A stretch of DNA of 64,000 nt from Elysia crispata (GCA_033675545.1 JAWDGP010002467.1:47501-111500); one strand, 5' to 3'. Positions 1 to 11,746 are shown, counted from the first letter of the stretch. Notes: a model not told the origin generated them from the sequence alone. Numbers and translations are program-made.

Positions 1-329
1 AAAGTAGCGAAAGCCTGTTACACATCATAATATACATGCATTTCCACACCGTGCAGTAATGGTGTATTAAGCTTATTAATGTTACAGTTAGGCCCAGCAC
101 AGAACGAGAGACAAGATTGTATACATGTACAGGTGTGTCTGTTATTGTCATAACCAAAGTCATTTCTTCCACAAGTATCATTAGTGCTAATGCAAAAACT
201 ACCATAGCAATGAATGCAAAACTATTCTTGTCGTTCTTTTTTCGGATCTCTGCATCAGTCCCGCTTGTGCTGATAGCTTTTGGGGCGATTTGGATCTTCC
301 AATGCAAGTTGACAAGTCACTCTTTTTAG

Positions 330-333
<4 letters not shown>

Positions 334-390
<57 letters not shown>
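334..390. repeat. (TA)n microsatellite
   Basis: An uninterrupted TA dinucleotide run of about 55 bases. It directly abuts the left end of the dispersed repeat that follows. The same pairing of a TA run with that repeat recurs near 29420. Confidence 0.95.
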
Positions 391-392
391 CA

Positions 393-505
393 TAGTCTGA
401 AGATAAATTGGAATAATTGATAAGAGTGCTCAACTGTGGGAACTTTCATGAATATAGAAGATCTTATCTTATATTCTAGTCATACGACACTGGTGTTTCA
501 CTTAA
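393..505 (+). repeat. dispersed repeat, copy A (shared with 29438-29555)
   Basis: This stretch of about 110 bases is nearly identical to 29438-29555. Both begin AGT(C/T)TGAAGATAA after a TA run, share the core GATAAGAGTGCTCAACTG, and continue to TGGTGTTTCA or TTGTGTTTCA. The two copies diverge after that point. It has no coding capacity and is probably an uncharacterised short interspersed or MITE-like repeat. The family name is unknown to me. Confidence 0.8.
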
Positions 506-520
506 TCCTTGTACTATTTC

Positions 521-580
521 TGCTGCTGCTGCTGCTGTTATTGTTCTATTATTACTATTACTACTAGCATTATTACTACA
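521..580 (+). repeat. trinucleotide repeat (CTG/TTA/CTA)
   Basis: Six CTG units are followed by degenerate TTA, TTG and CTA triplets. This is simple sequence and no reading frame of interest is seen. Confidence 0.85.
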
Positions 581-590
581 ACTTCTTCCC

Positions 591-1348
591 ATGGGTGGCA
601 TACAATAGAGGTGTAACTGACAAAATTTGGTTTTGGCTTTTTTACGTGTCCGTATACTTCCGGTGATAACACAAGAGCTTATGTTGACCCCTCGTGCCTA
701 ACCACACTAGTTTTTGAGATATCGAAGAAAACGAAAAGTTATATGTTTGAAGCTTTAAAAAGTTTCTTTGAAAACAGTGGTAACCTTCGTTACACCTGTT
801 GGGTCACTAAAAAAAAGTCGGAAAAACAGTTTTATTGGCCGTTAAACCTGTTATTAATGATCAATTTTGGAAACCTTATTTTATTTTAAGAAACCGCATC
901 AACAGCCTACACAACCTTGACGAAAACATGGTTACATACATCATAGTGATGCCGTGGAGTGGAGTTTAGACCAGTTACAACTTTAGCTCACTAGAAGGTT
1001 GTGATGCCGCTGTTTTCTGATACCATCTTGTGTTTGTTTCTTCTTTTGCTGTCAGATATATAAAGGTCAAAACAGCAATCATTTTATTTATCTAGCCTAA
1101 GACAATACCTAGCCTGTATATATATATATAATAATAAGGTTAGAGTAAGCATTTAAGCCTTTCCCGTTTCTACAGTTGGGGTGTTATTTTTAGGCTCTAT
1201 GTGTATCTTTTTTTTTTTGTTGTTGATTAGTTTAAGACACGAAGAAGATGATCTACTAGGATTGGTCACCACTTTTTGTGAACATCGACTCTGGCTGAAA
1301 CAGTGATATATAGTTCAATCAAGATATGTGTGCGATTCTTTTATCATG

Positions 1349-1349
<1 letters not shown>
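591..1349. other. non-coding stretch
   Basis: No gene is recognisable. A nine-base inverted pair (AGGTGTAAC near 609 and GTTACACCT near 791) could mark a small repeat, but no target-site duplication is evident. Confidence 0.5.

Positions 1350-1413
<64 letters not shown>
1350..1413. repeat. (TA)n microsatellite
   Basis: About 64 bases of pure alternating AT. The short minus-strand frame that reads through it as YIYIYI is an artefact. Confidence 0.95.
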
Positions 1414-1417
<4 letters not shown>

Positions 1418-1569
1418 GTGTTGGTTGAAGGAAACAGAGTCATCGAAAGACACCTGAAGACCAACGTTTTAACATTTTCAGTTATTTTAGCAAATGGGAT
1501 GTTCGGATAGGCACAGAGATTTCCTATTTCGACATGTCCAGGAAATTGGGCGAAGGCGAATTGAACCAT

Positions 1570-2826
1570 TAACACCGCTCAGAAACAGGACTTATGTTTG
1601 AAGCTTCGATTTCAAGGGACAGCAAACAGAGGATTGCAAGAAGTTTTTGCTAGACACACTAAACGTGAGCCAGAAAATGGTGTTCAATGTCATCGCGAAA
1701 ATCTCAGATTCAGGGACTGCTACACAAGACAGAAGAGGTAAGCTTGCCTGACGCCCAAAATGAAGTAGGGGATGAAAAAGCAAGCGTGCGTCAACACATT
1801 GAGAGCTTTCCAGTAACTAAAAGGCATTATTGCCGTGAGGACACCAAGCGAAAGTATCTAAATAGAGAGCTGAACCTCCAAATACTTTATGACATGTATG
1901 CTGGCTCAAGAAGAGAACAGGGTAAATGCCCAGTGAGCCGAACCACACACAAGAATATCTTCTACGAAGAGTATAATTTTGACTTCTTCAGAAGCTTAAA
2001 AGACCCTTGCGATCATTGCACGTCTTACGAAAATCTTCCTGACAATGAAAAGGAAGACTTAAAAGAAGACATCAACAAGCACCATGCCATGAAAGCTCAA
2101 GCTCGGCAAGAGAAAGAGCTGGACGAAATAAAATCTGATTATTGCACAAGTGTTGGCAGTAACTTTTATGGAATGAGAGAACTGCTGGTAGTGGGTCTAA
2201 CGAGATTGGTTCCTGCATTCTCAAATACATCTGCAGGTATTCACAGAGAGGAAAGAAAGTGTTGTCGTTCTCCCCAGACTCCTGCGGTGGCCAAAACCAC
2301 AACAAACACATCTTGGGACTTCTTTGGTATGCACAACAAAAATTTGACTCGGATGAAATACGTCAAAGCTTTTTTTTATATCTGGTCACAGCCAGAATGA
2401 AGCTGATGGTATTCATTCAAGAGTAGAGCAAGCCTCATCAAATACTGAAAAGTGAAATCTTCACAACATCAAAATGGGCTGCCTGTATCCGTGGTGCAAA
2501 AAGAAAGGCTCCCTACTTTGAGGGGCCTGTACTCGATCAAGGGGATTTTTTAAATATTAAAAGTATCTCAGAAAAATTGCCAAATGTCATTATGATATAA
2601 ACAGAGAATAGGTTTCATGGTTGAGCGTAGAACGCTTGTATGTAAAGAGGGAAAAACCAGACATCATTCAGATGTCATACTCATATGAGGGAAATGACTG
2701 GTTTCAAATGATCCTAGAGCAAAAAGATCGTAAGTTTTTGACTATTCCACATCCGGATAGCATTCACCTTGAAGTCCTTAGAGGCAAACACATTTTTTTA
2801 AATGAAGAAAAACTCAAAAGATCTTG
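1570..2826 (+). mobile_element. decayed transposase-like ORF (DUF7869-type family)
   Basis: The longest open piece (1687-2400) encodes a segment with RKYLNRELNLQILYDMY, an NIFYEEYNFDFF segment and a C-x2-C-x2-Y motif (DPCDHCTSYENLP). This layout is shared by a multicopy protein family that is abundant in cnidarians, molluscs and insects and is widely regarded as transposon-derived. I recall its core domain as DUF7869, from memory. The reading shifts to another frame near 2270, where DSCGGQNHNKH appears; this matches the family's usual D-x-C-x-GQN-x-N signature. A further conserved tail with DIIQMSYSYEGNDW is read at 2621-2826. The copy is broken by at least two frame changes and several stops, so it is a fossil. 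Terminal repeats were not identified, and its superfamily is uncertain. Confidence 0.65.
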
Positions 2827-3329
2827 ATGATCTTTGCCACAAAAACCTAATTCCATCCATTCATCATAGCTTCAACAAATCTCTCCATGATGTTTCAATA
2901 ATCTGATTCATCTTTTTCTAATGCAAGGTTAGAGTGAAACCGAAGGGATTTTTTCCTTGTTGAGATTTTTTTCAGTGTGCCCAAAGCGGTAAACAAAGGT
3001 TAACAAAAAATTGGCATAGACTCTCATAGGTAAATGAAAGTACTAAATTCTGATCCAGTGAGCTTATACAAGGATGGATGCAATGAGAAACATATAATCT
3101 AGCCATTGCGAGTTCAAAACTAGTAATATAAATGATGGGTGGTGATTCAGACTCATGTTTGCCCTAAAATATTCCAGCCATTTTCAAAAACATTCTAGGC
3201 ATGAAAGAAATATTGTGAAACAAAGTCGGCGACACGAAACGATAAACAGAGGACCTAGGTTGGAGAGAGATCTGAAGGATAATTGGGAGACAAAGAGAGA
3301 AGAGAAGGGTTGGAGGAAGAGAGACAGAG

Positions 3330-3352
3330 ACAGAAAGAAAGAGAGAGAGAGG

Positions 3353-3407
<55 letters not shown>

Positions 3408-3455
3408 AGGTAGATAAAGACAAAGAAAAGGAGAACACAGATAGAGAAAGAGAGT

Positions 3456-3523
<68 letters not shown>

Positions 3524-3563
3524 GAGAGAGCTAAGTAGATAAAGACAAAGGAAGGAAGAACAC

Positions 3564-3644
<81 letters not shown>

Positions 3645-3650
3645 TATTTA
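3330..3650. repeat. compound (GA)n microsatellite, three blocks
   Basis: Three long GA blocks (about 3340-3405, 3462-3520 and 3568-3641) are separated by near-identical spacers containing AGCTAGGTAGATAAAGACAA or AGCTAAGTAGATAAAGACAA followed by GAACACAGA. The whole repeat-plus-spacer unit has therefore been duplicated, not just the dinucleotide. Opposite-strand frames reading SLSLSL are artefacts. Confidence 0.9.
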
Positions 3651-4091
3651 AGCCAAGTGCTTTTTGTCCTTAGGAACAATGATAATATTACATGTATGTG
3701 ATGAATGAAGGTTTGTGCAAAAAAAAAAAAAAAAACCCTCTCTAGTTTTGGATTTTCAGCTAGGAGAGGGATGGCGAGGCTGTTCGTTTTTAAACCATAC
3801 CTAGGTGTCCAATCCCTTTAAGGTTTGATTGTTGCGATCCTTTGAATATAGTAGTTTTCCAATACAATGGAAAACCAAGATCAACCAGAGGGACTTTACT
3901 TAGACGTCGCGAGACAGTTTAAGTCTTTTCCATCGAGTTCACAGACCTGTCAATGCGTTCCTAGTTCAAATCTTAGACCACTATTCAGAGATATTCAGAG
4001 AAGGGGTACTCCTGCTTTCAGAAAGTCGATGCTGTGAATAGCAAAACAGAAAGGACTATGAAATCTGGTGTTTCCCTCTTGTACATCTTCA

Positions 4092-4236
4092 CTGAATTAA
4101 GAAGGCAAGGAGAAAAAAAACACCGCCCTGAATTAAGAAGGCAAGGAAAAAAAACACCGCCCTGAATTAAGAAGGCAAGGAAAAAAAAACATCGCCCTGA
4201 ATTAATAAGGCAAGGAAAAAAAACCACACCGTCCTG
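4092..4236. repeat. minisatellite, four units of about 35 bp
   Basis: Four tandem units each begin CTGAATTAAGAAGGCAAGG, run into an A-tract and end CACCGCC. The last unit carries small changes (TTAATAAGG and CCACACCGTC). The frames across it are periodic and not genes. Confidence 0.9.
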
Positions 4237-5033
4237 CTTGAATGAAGTTGATTTTCTTTACTTCCAAAGTGCAGCTAAAACCCTTCAGTTTTTTTTATGT
4301 GCAATACACAGTAATATTTCAATGTCAATAAAATAATGTTCAAAATTATAGTTGATGCTTACTTGTTTTGTTGATGTTGTTGGGTTTTGTTTTGTTTTTG
4401 TTTTTTTCCTTGTTTCAAAACAAAAGGTACGAATGTTTTTGAGTCTATGGTGTTCATGGGATTTTTTTTTTTATTTTGAACAGATTTCCAATTTTGAATT
4501 GGCAGTCTTAGAGGTAGAAGAACTGCTCAACATAGCATTATTACCTGATGATTGTATTTGATGATACTAGGTGGTATAATCAGAGTGCTCAAATTCATAT
4601 AATGACTGTGTTCATAACGGTCCCAGAATTGTTCCCCATTTAAATGCGACTTCAAAGGTTCTCAATGCTCTAGTCTCTACAGTAGGACTAAGGTGTAAAG
4701 ATTAACATGGTGCCAAACACAATGAGAGTGTGTGCTAAAGCGTCGAGGTTTAAGATGGCAGAGTTAGAATTTAAATTCCACCTCAATGACCCTATTATTC
4801 CCATCACAGTAACACTAACAGTCGCTGGAAAAATGAGGTTTATTAAAATAAATTATTGACGAGCACCAGCCTTGCAAAAATTTTGATAGTGAAAAAATGT
4901 GTTTAAAATTTGAACTGCTTTATAAGGAGAGGAATCGGCAATGAATCAAGAAAAGCTCTCTTTCACTGTTTCAGTCTTTTATTATTTAAGACGTGAACGC
5001 TTACCAAAGGCAGTGATCTCTGGCCTTATAATA
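4237..5033. other. non-coding stretch
   Basis: T-rich intergenic DNA. I see no gene, RNA or terminal-repeat structure in it. Confidence 0.5.
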
Positions 5034-5035
5034 TA

Positions 5036-5389
5036 CAGTCGACACTGCATAAGTCGATGCCGCATAAGTGGATTTTTATTCAAGTCGACTTTTTTGGTCG
5101 GGCCCGCCCCCTTCCAATAGCAAGTAATAGAGGCCAACGCTTAACTCGATTTTTACATAAGTCGATCTTCGACTGCCCGGCGCCACATAAAGAAATCAAC
5201 GTTTTTGTTCACTCCAGCCGATTTTCCTACAACTCGATGTGGTCAGTGTGTGTTGTCAGCACTTGGCTTTGTGCACACACTATACGCCCCTATACCTCCT
5301 TAACTAGTTAGAACAGTTCCAATGTGGCATTAGAAAGAAGCCTCAGTCCAGATGTGATGATTGCATCATCAATGTAAACTCAACGGGAC

Positions 5390-5425
<36 letters not shown>

Positions 5426-6511
5426 CTCTCTCTACCTTTCAAGTGTCACTGGTTCTGGACCCTGTGTGTGCCAATCAATCTACGCGCGTGTCGGACGCGA
5501 ACACACACACAGAGCGGTCCGTTCGCTTTGAGGCAATGAGCTCATCCCCCGCGCCCCACATCATCACAGGGGCTGATTGGCTGACAATGAAATATTTCAT
5601 TGTAGATCTACATTATCTCTTTGCACTGAGTGGGATGAGCCAGTGTTCACCGATCTTCCATCCTCACTTCTCCCTTCCCCTGATGTTTCAGAGTGGCTAA
5701 GAAAAAGAAAAGCCCAACTGGTACTGGAATGCATAATCGAAAGTAACCAATCGCACTTTAGCGATACTTAGTCACTGTGTCTTAGTAGATCTAGTGTGTA
5801 CAGCACTCGCTTCGATTAGAACGCTTTCACAACTTCCAATTTCACCAGCTTCAGTCTCTAACTTGCGCTCGCATTGTCTAGATCTACGGTAACATACCAA
5901 CTACACTAGATCATTTTCCTGCGTTATAGGCATCAGAAACCTAGAGTCCCATCAGGCCGCTCGTTTTTTATTTTTAATTTAGCCCAGCCGTACTACAAAT
6001 TTACAAGATAACGACTAGAAAACTGACCACCCTCACTTTAAAACACAAGATTGAACTTATCGACGAAGTTGAAAAGAAAACTAAGAAACAGAAAGATGTT
6101 GCAGTTGAATTTGATGTGTCGGCTAACACAGTCTTTACCATAATGAAAAAGAAGGACCATTATCGGGACCTATACTTTTCTGGTCAGACTGATTCCTCAT
6201 TTCCGCTTATGTTAGAATTGTATTTAAATCTTTCTTTGTATTTTTATTATTATTCTGGGGAAAATAAAATTAATTAAATCATATAACATCATGCTAATAA
6301 TAAAGATGAAACGAAGAACAAAACAAACTAACAAGATAAAACAACAAAAGAAAAAGACACATAATAATGCACGTAGTATATACATGTACACAATCTGATA
6401 TGGGGGAGGTGCAAAGCAATTTTTTTTCCGACAGGGGAGGTAAGTCAATAATCACATAACTCGATCTTTTTACTTATGTCCCCTGGAGATCGACTTAAGC
6501 AGTGTCAACTG
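5036..6511 (+). mobile_element. Tigger/pogo (Tc1-mariner) element, internally deleted, copy 1
   Basis: The left end CAGTCGACACTGCATAAG and the reverse complement of the right end, CAGTTGACACTGCTTAAG, form inverted repeats. Each is flanked by TA (5034-5035 and 6512-6513), the target duplication used by pogo/Tigger elements. Further AAGTCGA and ACTCGAT motifs repeat inside both termini. The roughly 1.48-kb element is too short for an intact transposase. It keeps only a CENP-B-type helix-turn-helix remnant (6011-6169) and carries a (CT)n block at 5392-5421. It is a non-autonomous derivative of the same family as the copy at 21748-23094. Confidence 0.85.
6011..6169 (+). pseudogene. remnant CENP-B N-terminal (psq) DNA-binding segment of a Tigger transposase
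   Basis: This frame reads KLTTLTLKHKIELIDEVEKK and continues KQKDVAVEFDVSANTVFTIM. That is the usual pattern of the CENPB_N helix-turn-helix (L-x-L-x-x-K, then V-A-x-E-F-x-V-S-x-x-T-V-x-x-I). In pogo/Tigger transposases this domain lies at the N terminus and binds the element's termini. Nothing resembling the second HTH or the DDD catalytic domain follows, and the frame runs into AT-rich sequence and then the right terminus. It is therefore a residue of an internal deletion and not a working gene. Confidence 0.75.
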
Positions 6512-6519
6512 TATCAGTA

Positions 6520-7382
6520 AAATTCGAATTCCATTAACTTTGGTTTTAAAAAAAATCACCAACAACAGTTCCATCCTGAAGAAAACGTCTAATCCTCACA
6601 GTCTTTGTTCAAGCATATGACATAGGACAAAATAATACTAGATCTAGGTAGTAGAATTATAAATTCCCGATATTAAAATGTCCTATCTCAATTTTTGTAA
6701 AGCGAAAAATATGGCAAAAAAAAAAAAACAACTCATAAAACTCTCACATTGAATCTTTGTTTAAAGCATTTGTTTCTGAAAAAAAAAAAGCACTATTCCA
6801 ACTTTTGAAGCTCACACTTTAAAATCTATTGAATTGAGAAACAATCAAATCTCTCAAATTAGTCAAAACCTAGTTTGGTATAATTAGGACAAATTTTTTC
6901 TGGGGCAATGCACTGTGTATCTATCCACCTATCATATATCTATCCATCTATCTATTTTCTTACATTGTAAGCTGGGAACTTTTTTTTCCAGCGTAAAGTG
7001 GGAGCATATTACTGGTAAGGTTTTGTTGTCAGAAGTATGAACTTTTATTTATATTACTTTATTCATTGATTTGATTTTTTTGCCCCTAAACATGCACGGA
7101 TGTTTTGTTTTTAGAATTAATTTCTATTCGATTTAATACTACTTTTCTTTTACAGGTTTGTGTTACCGGATGAGGCATTTCAGCAGTACTGAGCCTTTGT
7201 TTTCATAATTACCAGTAACTATATACTTTGGAATGCTACTGCTAATGATTGATATGTATGCTGATTAAGATACATAGATCTATTAATTTTTAAGTTTGAG
7301 ATGATGTTTCTTGTAAGTCGTAACATTAACAAGTTATCAGCGCAAGAACCCAGTTTGAAATAGGGCCGTTCTTCACACTTAC
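6520..7382. other. non-coding stretch
   Basis: AT-rich DNA with a short degenerate CTAT/CATC tetranucleotide patch near 6919-6956. No gene is recognisable. Confidence 0.5.
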
Positions 7383-7397
7383 ATACACTCGCACACA

Positions 7398-7435
7398 TCT
7401 TTCTCTCTCTCACTCACTCACTCTCTTTTTCTCTT

Positions 7436-7476
<41 letters not shown>
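7398..7476. repeat. (CT)n microsatellite
   Basis: CTCTCT and CACTCACT units grade into a pure CT run that ends at about 7476. Confidence 0.9.
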
Positions 7477-7478
<2 letters not shown>

Positions 7479-8196
7479 ACTGTAAAGAACGTGCTTAAGT
7501 ATTATGCATGAACTAATTTTTTCATTTCGTTTTTTAATTCACTTTTGTCTTATTTCGTTTTTCCTCCTGTAAAGAACTCTAAATATTCATCCTTCTTGGC
7601 GTGACAAAAGGCGAATAACTCACTTTTGTTTAACCTTACATTTTGTCTTATACAGGTTTATAATGGCTCTTGTTGTAAAGCTGGCACAGTTTTCTTGTCG
7701 AATTTGAACACATATTTTACCGTAACTTCTATACAATTAGTAAAAGGGTGTAACGACATCATTTCGAGTGTAATCATTTGAAAGCTACATCAAAGTTTAT
7801 GATGTTTAAACGGCTGCTGATCCTTTTTAGAACTCTTTCTCCACTAGTACCAAGGGTTTAAGACACATTAAACTTGTATTAAAAAACATGTTCATTTGTA
7901 AAGAGTGTGCAAGTGACATTGCACCTTTCATATATGGCACCAATTACAATCCATGTGGTTTTATCAAACATTGCACCTGTAATTAATGATACATTTTCGG
8001 AACAAAAAAGGTGTATGTACTGTCACGCCTTTATTTTTCGTTATTTACCAACATTAACGTCACCATCACATATATTTCTCACCATGCGACTTTCAGATAA
8101 ATTCATAATTAATTTAATTAAATATTAAAAGGAATGCGATGGTTTTTATGTCCTCCTGTATGTAGTTATATCCCTAATGTATGCCACCCACGTACT

Positions 8197-8247
8197 GCTG
8201 CTGCTGCTGCTACTACTACTACTACTACTGTTGTTGCTGCTGCTACC
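8197..8247. repeat. (CTG)n(CTA)n trinucleotide repeat
   Basis: About 17 triplets: CTG/CTA units, then TTG, then CTG again. It resembles the repeat at 521-580. Confidence 0.85.
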
Positions 8248-8336
8248 ACTAAATTAGATTTAGAGGAAGCAGATCTCTGGAAAAATATTAAGCTCTATAG
8301 CGCTAGACTTCAGGTACTGCACAGCTTTTTATTGAT

Positions 8337-8462
8337 AATGGTCGAAAAAAACTTGTCCTTGGTGTGATTCGAACCCCGACTTCACGTCAATAAGCGTCGT
8401 CAGCACGATCAGTAGCAAGGACCATGGCTTACATCTAAGCGCCACTAAGCTCTATATTTTTA
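8337..8462 (-). repeat. possible tRNA-derived SINE fragment
   Basis: On the minus strand the stretch contains GGGGTTCGAATCACACC, a good match to the pol III B box and tRNA T-loop. An A-box-like GCTTAGTGGCGCTTAG lies about 65 bases upstream. The spacing suits a tRNA-derived SINE head. No cloverleaf with a paired acceptor stem could be drawn, so a functional tRNA gene is unlikely. Confidence 0.4.
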
Positions 8463-8519
8463 AGAAATCGTCCCTGTAATATACACGAAGTGTATAGGAA
8501 GTGAAGAATGCAAAAGAGG

Positions 8520-8520
<1 letters not shown>

Positions 8521-8579
<59 letters not shown>
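8521..8579. repeat. (GA)n microsatellite
   Basis: A pure GA run of about 59 bases. Confidence 0.95.
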
Positions 8580-8581
<2 letters not shown>

Positions 8582-9548
8582 CTATAATACACGTTGTAAA
8601 ATGAACGAAAAGACAGTTAGGACCAAGGAAATGGTAATGCTGTACGTTACATGCACATAAAATGTTAAGTATCCTGCATGTATTGTTTTCCTGACACCAC
8701 TACAATGACAATAACTGAAATATCTAAGCACACATAAAAATCCAATTTACTTTGATACCATAATCAGGGTAAATTTGATTAAATAAGACTGCAGATGTTT
8801 TACTGTTTCATATATTCCTTGAAATTCTGTTTTGATCTGTAAAAATATCGATATAAATAACCACAAAACTATAAAAGATCATCACAGTTTTATTTGTAGC
8901 CTAGGCTACATTTTAAAAGATATCATTCATCAAAGGATTCAGTCATCTTTGACGCTCAGTCAGTAATCATACATTCATATAAATACGATTTTTTTATTAT
9001 ATAAAACAGTCGAAATAATAAGGCCTTACTACATATAGTTGAATTCCAGGTAGCTGACAAGTACCAGGAACAACTATTATAGTGCTAAATGTATGTTAAT
9101 TACTCTCATGAGCTCTAAGAAGTTTTTTTTAAGAAAAAAAAAGAAGGGCGAAGGTGAATCATAACTTGACATTTCCTTTGCATACATTGTTGCACAGGGG
9201 TATACATTTGGCCTCTTGTTGCATGAACAGAAATAAAAAAAAAATAACATTCCAAAAGTCATTCATCACCTGATCAACAGATTCCTGCAGCTTTCAGAAA
9301 TAACTTGTAGCCAAAATAACAGCTCCATTGAAAAAAAAAGAATAATAAATGAGCAAATAAAAATTAAAATATTCAAATGAACCAAGAATTTTGTTTAAGT
9401 TGTCAAATTCTCCTTAACTATAGAATTCGTACAAATTGTTTCTTTCCATTCGCTTTAAAACCACAACCACCCATTACACAAGAATTCGCACTTTCCCTTT
9501 CACTCTCTCCTTCTCTCACCTGGTTACCCAACGGTCTCAACTTATTCT
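8580..9548. other. intergenic / probable 3' UTR of the SOCS-box gene
   Basis: This AT-rich stretch lies immediately downstream, on the minus strand, of the SOCS-box coding exon. Minus-strand AATAAA hexamers occur near 8889-8894 and 8992-8997 and could serve polyadenylation. The assignment is by position only. Confidence 0.35.
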
Positions 9549-11480
9549 TTACAAATCCAAATTAACTAGCCCACGTTTCAGAGGGGGTGGAAGAGGAAGA
9601 TCCGTGATGCTTTGCGATCTGAAACGAATGTTTTCCATTATTGCAAGAGCGCACTTGTGCTTGAGAGAGGCAAGTTGCAGTCCTTTCACCATTTCAGCAA
9701 AATCAGCCAGGCCGGAGCTATTCAGGTCATGTGTTCTTGGGCCGACAACTCCAGATGCGCCTCCAGTTCTTTTCATAGCCGCGGTGATCTCCCTTTTAGC
9801 ACACAACAACAGGGGAAAAGGGCACCAGCTGAGAACAATCGAAGCGAGGTGAAAAGGGATCTCCATATTGATCACGTCTGCCACGAATCTCCTAATCATC
9901 ATCGGGTCGAACACATGGAAGTTGCCGGGAAGACTTTGGTCTGTGGGTAGATATGCGGTCTCCACAACTTGGTTATATAAATGCAACGGGCTGGAAGAGT
10001 TTGTTGCACGGTCTCCAGTAAAAAAAAGGCCTAGGCGGACACAGTATTTAACCAACTGCCTTGACTGTTCGGGGTTATTTAGATGAAAACAATCAAGGAT
10101 ACCTGGACGCCAGGAGTAGAGATCTCGAAATGAGGGCGAAACCGATGCTCCGCGCTGAAGCAAAATGCCACAGGCTGCAATCACATGATCTGCTGTCTGT
10201 ACCAGGTCTTGTCGCCTCAAGGCCACAGGGTTCTGGTTGCCTCGTGCGGCGCTGGGTGCGTAGAATATCCGCATCGGCGGCTGCAGGATGGTGTCCAGCG
10301 GGTTTGCTCCGATCAGCACCTTCTGAGGTGGACAAAAGTTGGCCCAGGCACCTGCAGCCAGCAAAACCTCAACACAATCAACGATGACGCGTGATTTAGC
10401 CTCCACTATTGAATTCTCACCGATGTGCTCATTCATAAAAGAACATGTGTTCACATGTGATTGGGGAATATTTTCACGTAGGGAAGAATCTTGAAAAATA
10501 CGCTGTGAAGTTGCGTTTTTCTCTTCCGTATCCGAGTCGGCAAATTTGTCTTTAACCCTGCCTGTAATGTCACTGCCAAACACTTTGGTGTGCGAACCTG
10601 CACACTGAATCGTGTCATGTATAATGTTCTCCTTCATGCCAGCAAACAGAGACGTTTTCGGAGATGCTCGGATGCCTAGAGCAATAAAATGTAAAGGACA
10701 AAGGCCCGACTGATGGTCAATCTTAGCTTCATCGTCTTCTTGTGATGTGGGTCTTTGGTCTGAAAAATTTCCTAAATGCTTGCTTCCATTTTTTGTAACA
10801 GTTGGTAGTGTGCTGAAATTACATTTATCACTTTCTTCCAGGGCTATGATATTTGGATCAGCCCCATATCTTAGGAGAGATTTGATTGAATGGTGGTCGA
10901 GCCTCCAGCAAGCCAAATGTAAAGGCGAAAGGCAAAGTTTGAAGGAGCGGTGAATCCAGGTGTCAGTCAGAGGAAATTTGCAGTCAATTCTGGAATTGAC
11001 CATATTAGCACAGTCAGCGTCAAGGTCTAAAGATCTCTTCCTCTTGTAACTGCTAGAACTTGTCTGGGAACAATGCATGTCGTTGAGTTTCTCAAGGGTG
11101 TAGTTTAAAAGGACTGGACAACCAGTGAAAACCGCAGCGTGAAGAAACCAGTTTGGTAAAGCCTCGTTCTCAGCTGAACAGTTTTCTATACCATCAGTAG
11201 GGTCCAGTGAGAAGCGATTCCAAACACAGTCAAACAGGAGGGACCTTAAAGTCCGTATGTCTTTTCTTTCTATTAGGAATTGGAGAGGACAGTCAGCACA
11301 AGGTAGGGAGTTCCTGTTATATGAGCCAACATCTCTTTCATGGGAAGAAGGAATCAATTCTCCTTTCAAGGATTCAGAGTCTAATGATACCTCCATGACG
11401 ATGGTGCCTATTTCTATAATCTCATGTAGTCTGCATTTCCTCTTGCTTATATCATTTGTTCCACATTTTTTTTCAAACAT
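9549..11480 (-). CDS. ankyrin-repeat and SOCS-box (ASB-like) protein
   Basis: One long exon encodes 643 residues. Ankyrin-type helices include LSPLHLACWRLD followed by IKSLLRYGADPNI (about residues 185-215), LCPLHFIALGI, then VEVLLAAGAWANF and GILLQRGASV. The repeats are spaced by long, polar, apparently disordered inserts. The last 39 residues form a SOCS box: a BC-box SLKHKCALAI (L-x3-C-x3-I), then a Cul5-box-like TDLPLPPPLKRGL. In this family the SOCS box recruits Elongin B/C and Cullin-5, and the ankyrin repeats choose the substrate for ubiquitination. The substrate here is unknown. A consensus 3' splice site (TTGCTCTCACAG) ends four bases before the ATG, so this is probably the last exon, with 5' UTR spliced on from 11747-11845. 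I cannot assign an orthologous ASB number. An intron-less body with spaced repeats is somewhat unusual but looks intact. Confidence 0.85.
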   Translation of the reverse strand: MFEKKCGTNDISKRKCRLHEIIEIGTIVMEVSLDSESLKGELIPSSHERDVGSYNRNSLPCADCPLQFLIERKDIRTLRSLLFDCVWNRFSLDPTDGIENCSAENEALPNWFLHAAVFTGCPVLLNYTLEKLNDMHCSQTSSSSYKRKRSLDLDADCANMVNSRIDCKFPLTDTWIHRSFKLCLSPLHLACWRLDHHSIKSLLRYGADPNIIALEESDKCNFSTLPTVTKNGSKHLGNFSDQRPTSQEDDEAKIDHQSGLCPLHFIALGIRASPKTSLFAGMKENIIHDTIQCAGSHTKVFGSDITGRVKDKFADSDTEEKNATSQRIFQDSSLRENIPQSHVNTCSFMNEHIGENSIVEAKSRVIVDCVEVLLAAGAWANFCPPQKVLIGANPLDTILQPPMRIFYAPSAARGNQNPVALRRQDLVQTADHVIAACGILLQRGASVSPSFRDLYSWRPGILDCFHLNNPEQSRQLVKYCVRLGLFFTGDRATNSSSPLHLYNQVVETAYLPTDQSLPGNFHVFDPMMIRRFVADVINMEIPFHLASIVLSWCPFPLLLCAKREITAAMKRTGGASGVVGPRTHDLNSSGLADFAEMVKGLQLASLKHKCALAIMENIRFRSQSITDLPLPPPLKRGLVNLDL

Positions 11481-11746
11481 GTGACTGTGAGAGCAAAAAT
11501 TGGTTTCTCATTACACTCTTTATAAGCAGAGAGTAGACCTATTTATTGTCAAACTATTCACTGTGAGCAAGTTAACAGTAACTGAGCGACTCCAAGATAA
11601 TACTAGTTCACATGGATCATATAAAAATAAGAAACAAACTTGTCCTCAACATTGTCTCTTGTGGTTGGGGCAGCCTAAAGGCATTATAAAGATCATCAAA
11701 AGCAGCAATAACTAACAAAAGAGTATATTTGAAAAGAAGAAATGAC

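Noticed and set aside
2072-2311. Minus-strand ORF over the transposase-like region
   Set aside because: It is a shadow of the plus-strand frame with no independent features.
3164-3679. 171-codon Ser/Leu ORF on the minus strand
   Set aside because: It is a read-through of (CT)n repeats with no non-repetitive core.
8337-8462. Functional tRNA gene
   Set aside because: A good B box is present, but no acceptor-stem pairing or anticodon arm could be drawn, so a SINE relic is more likely.
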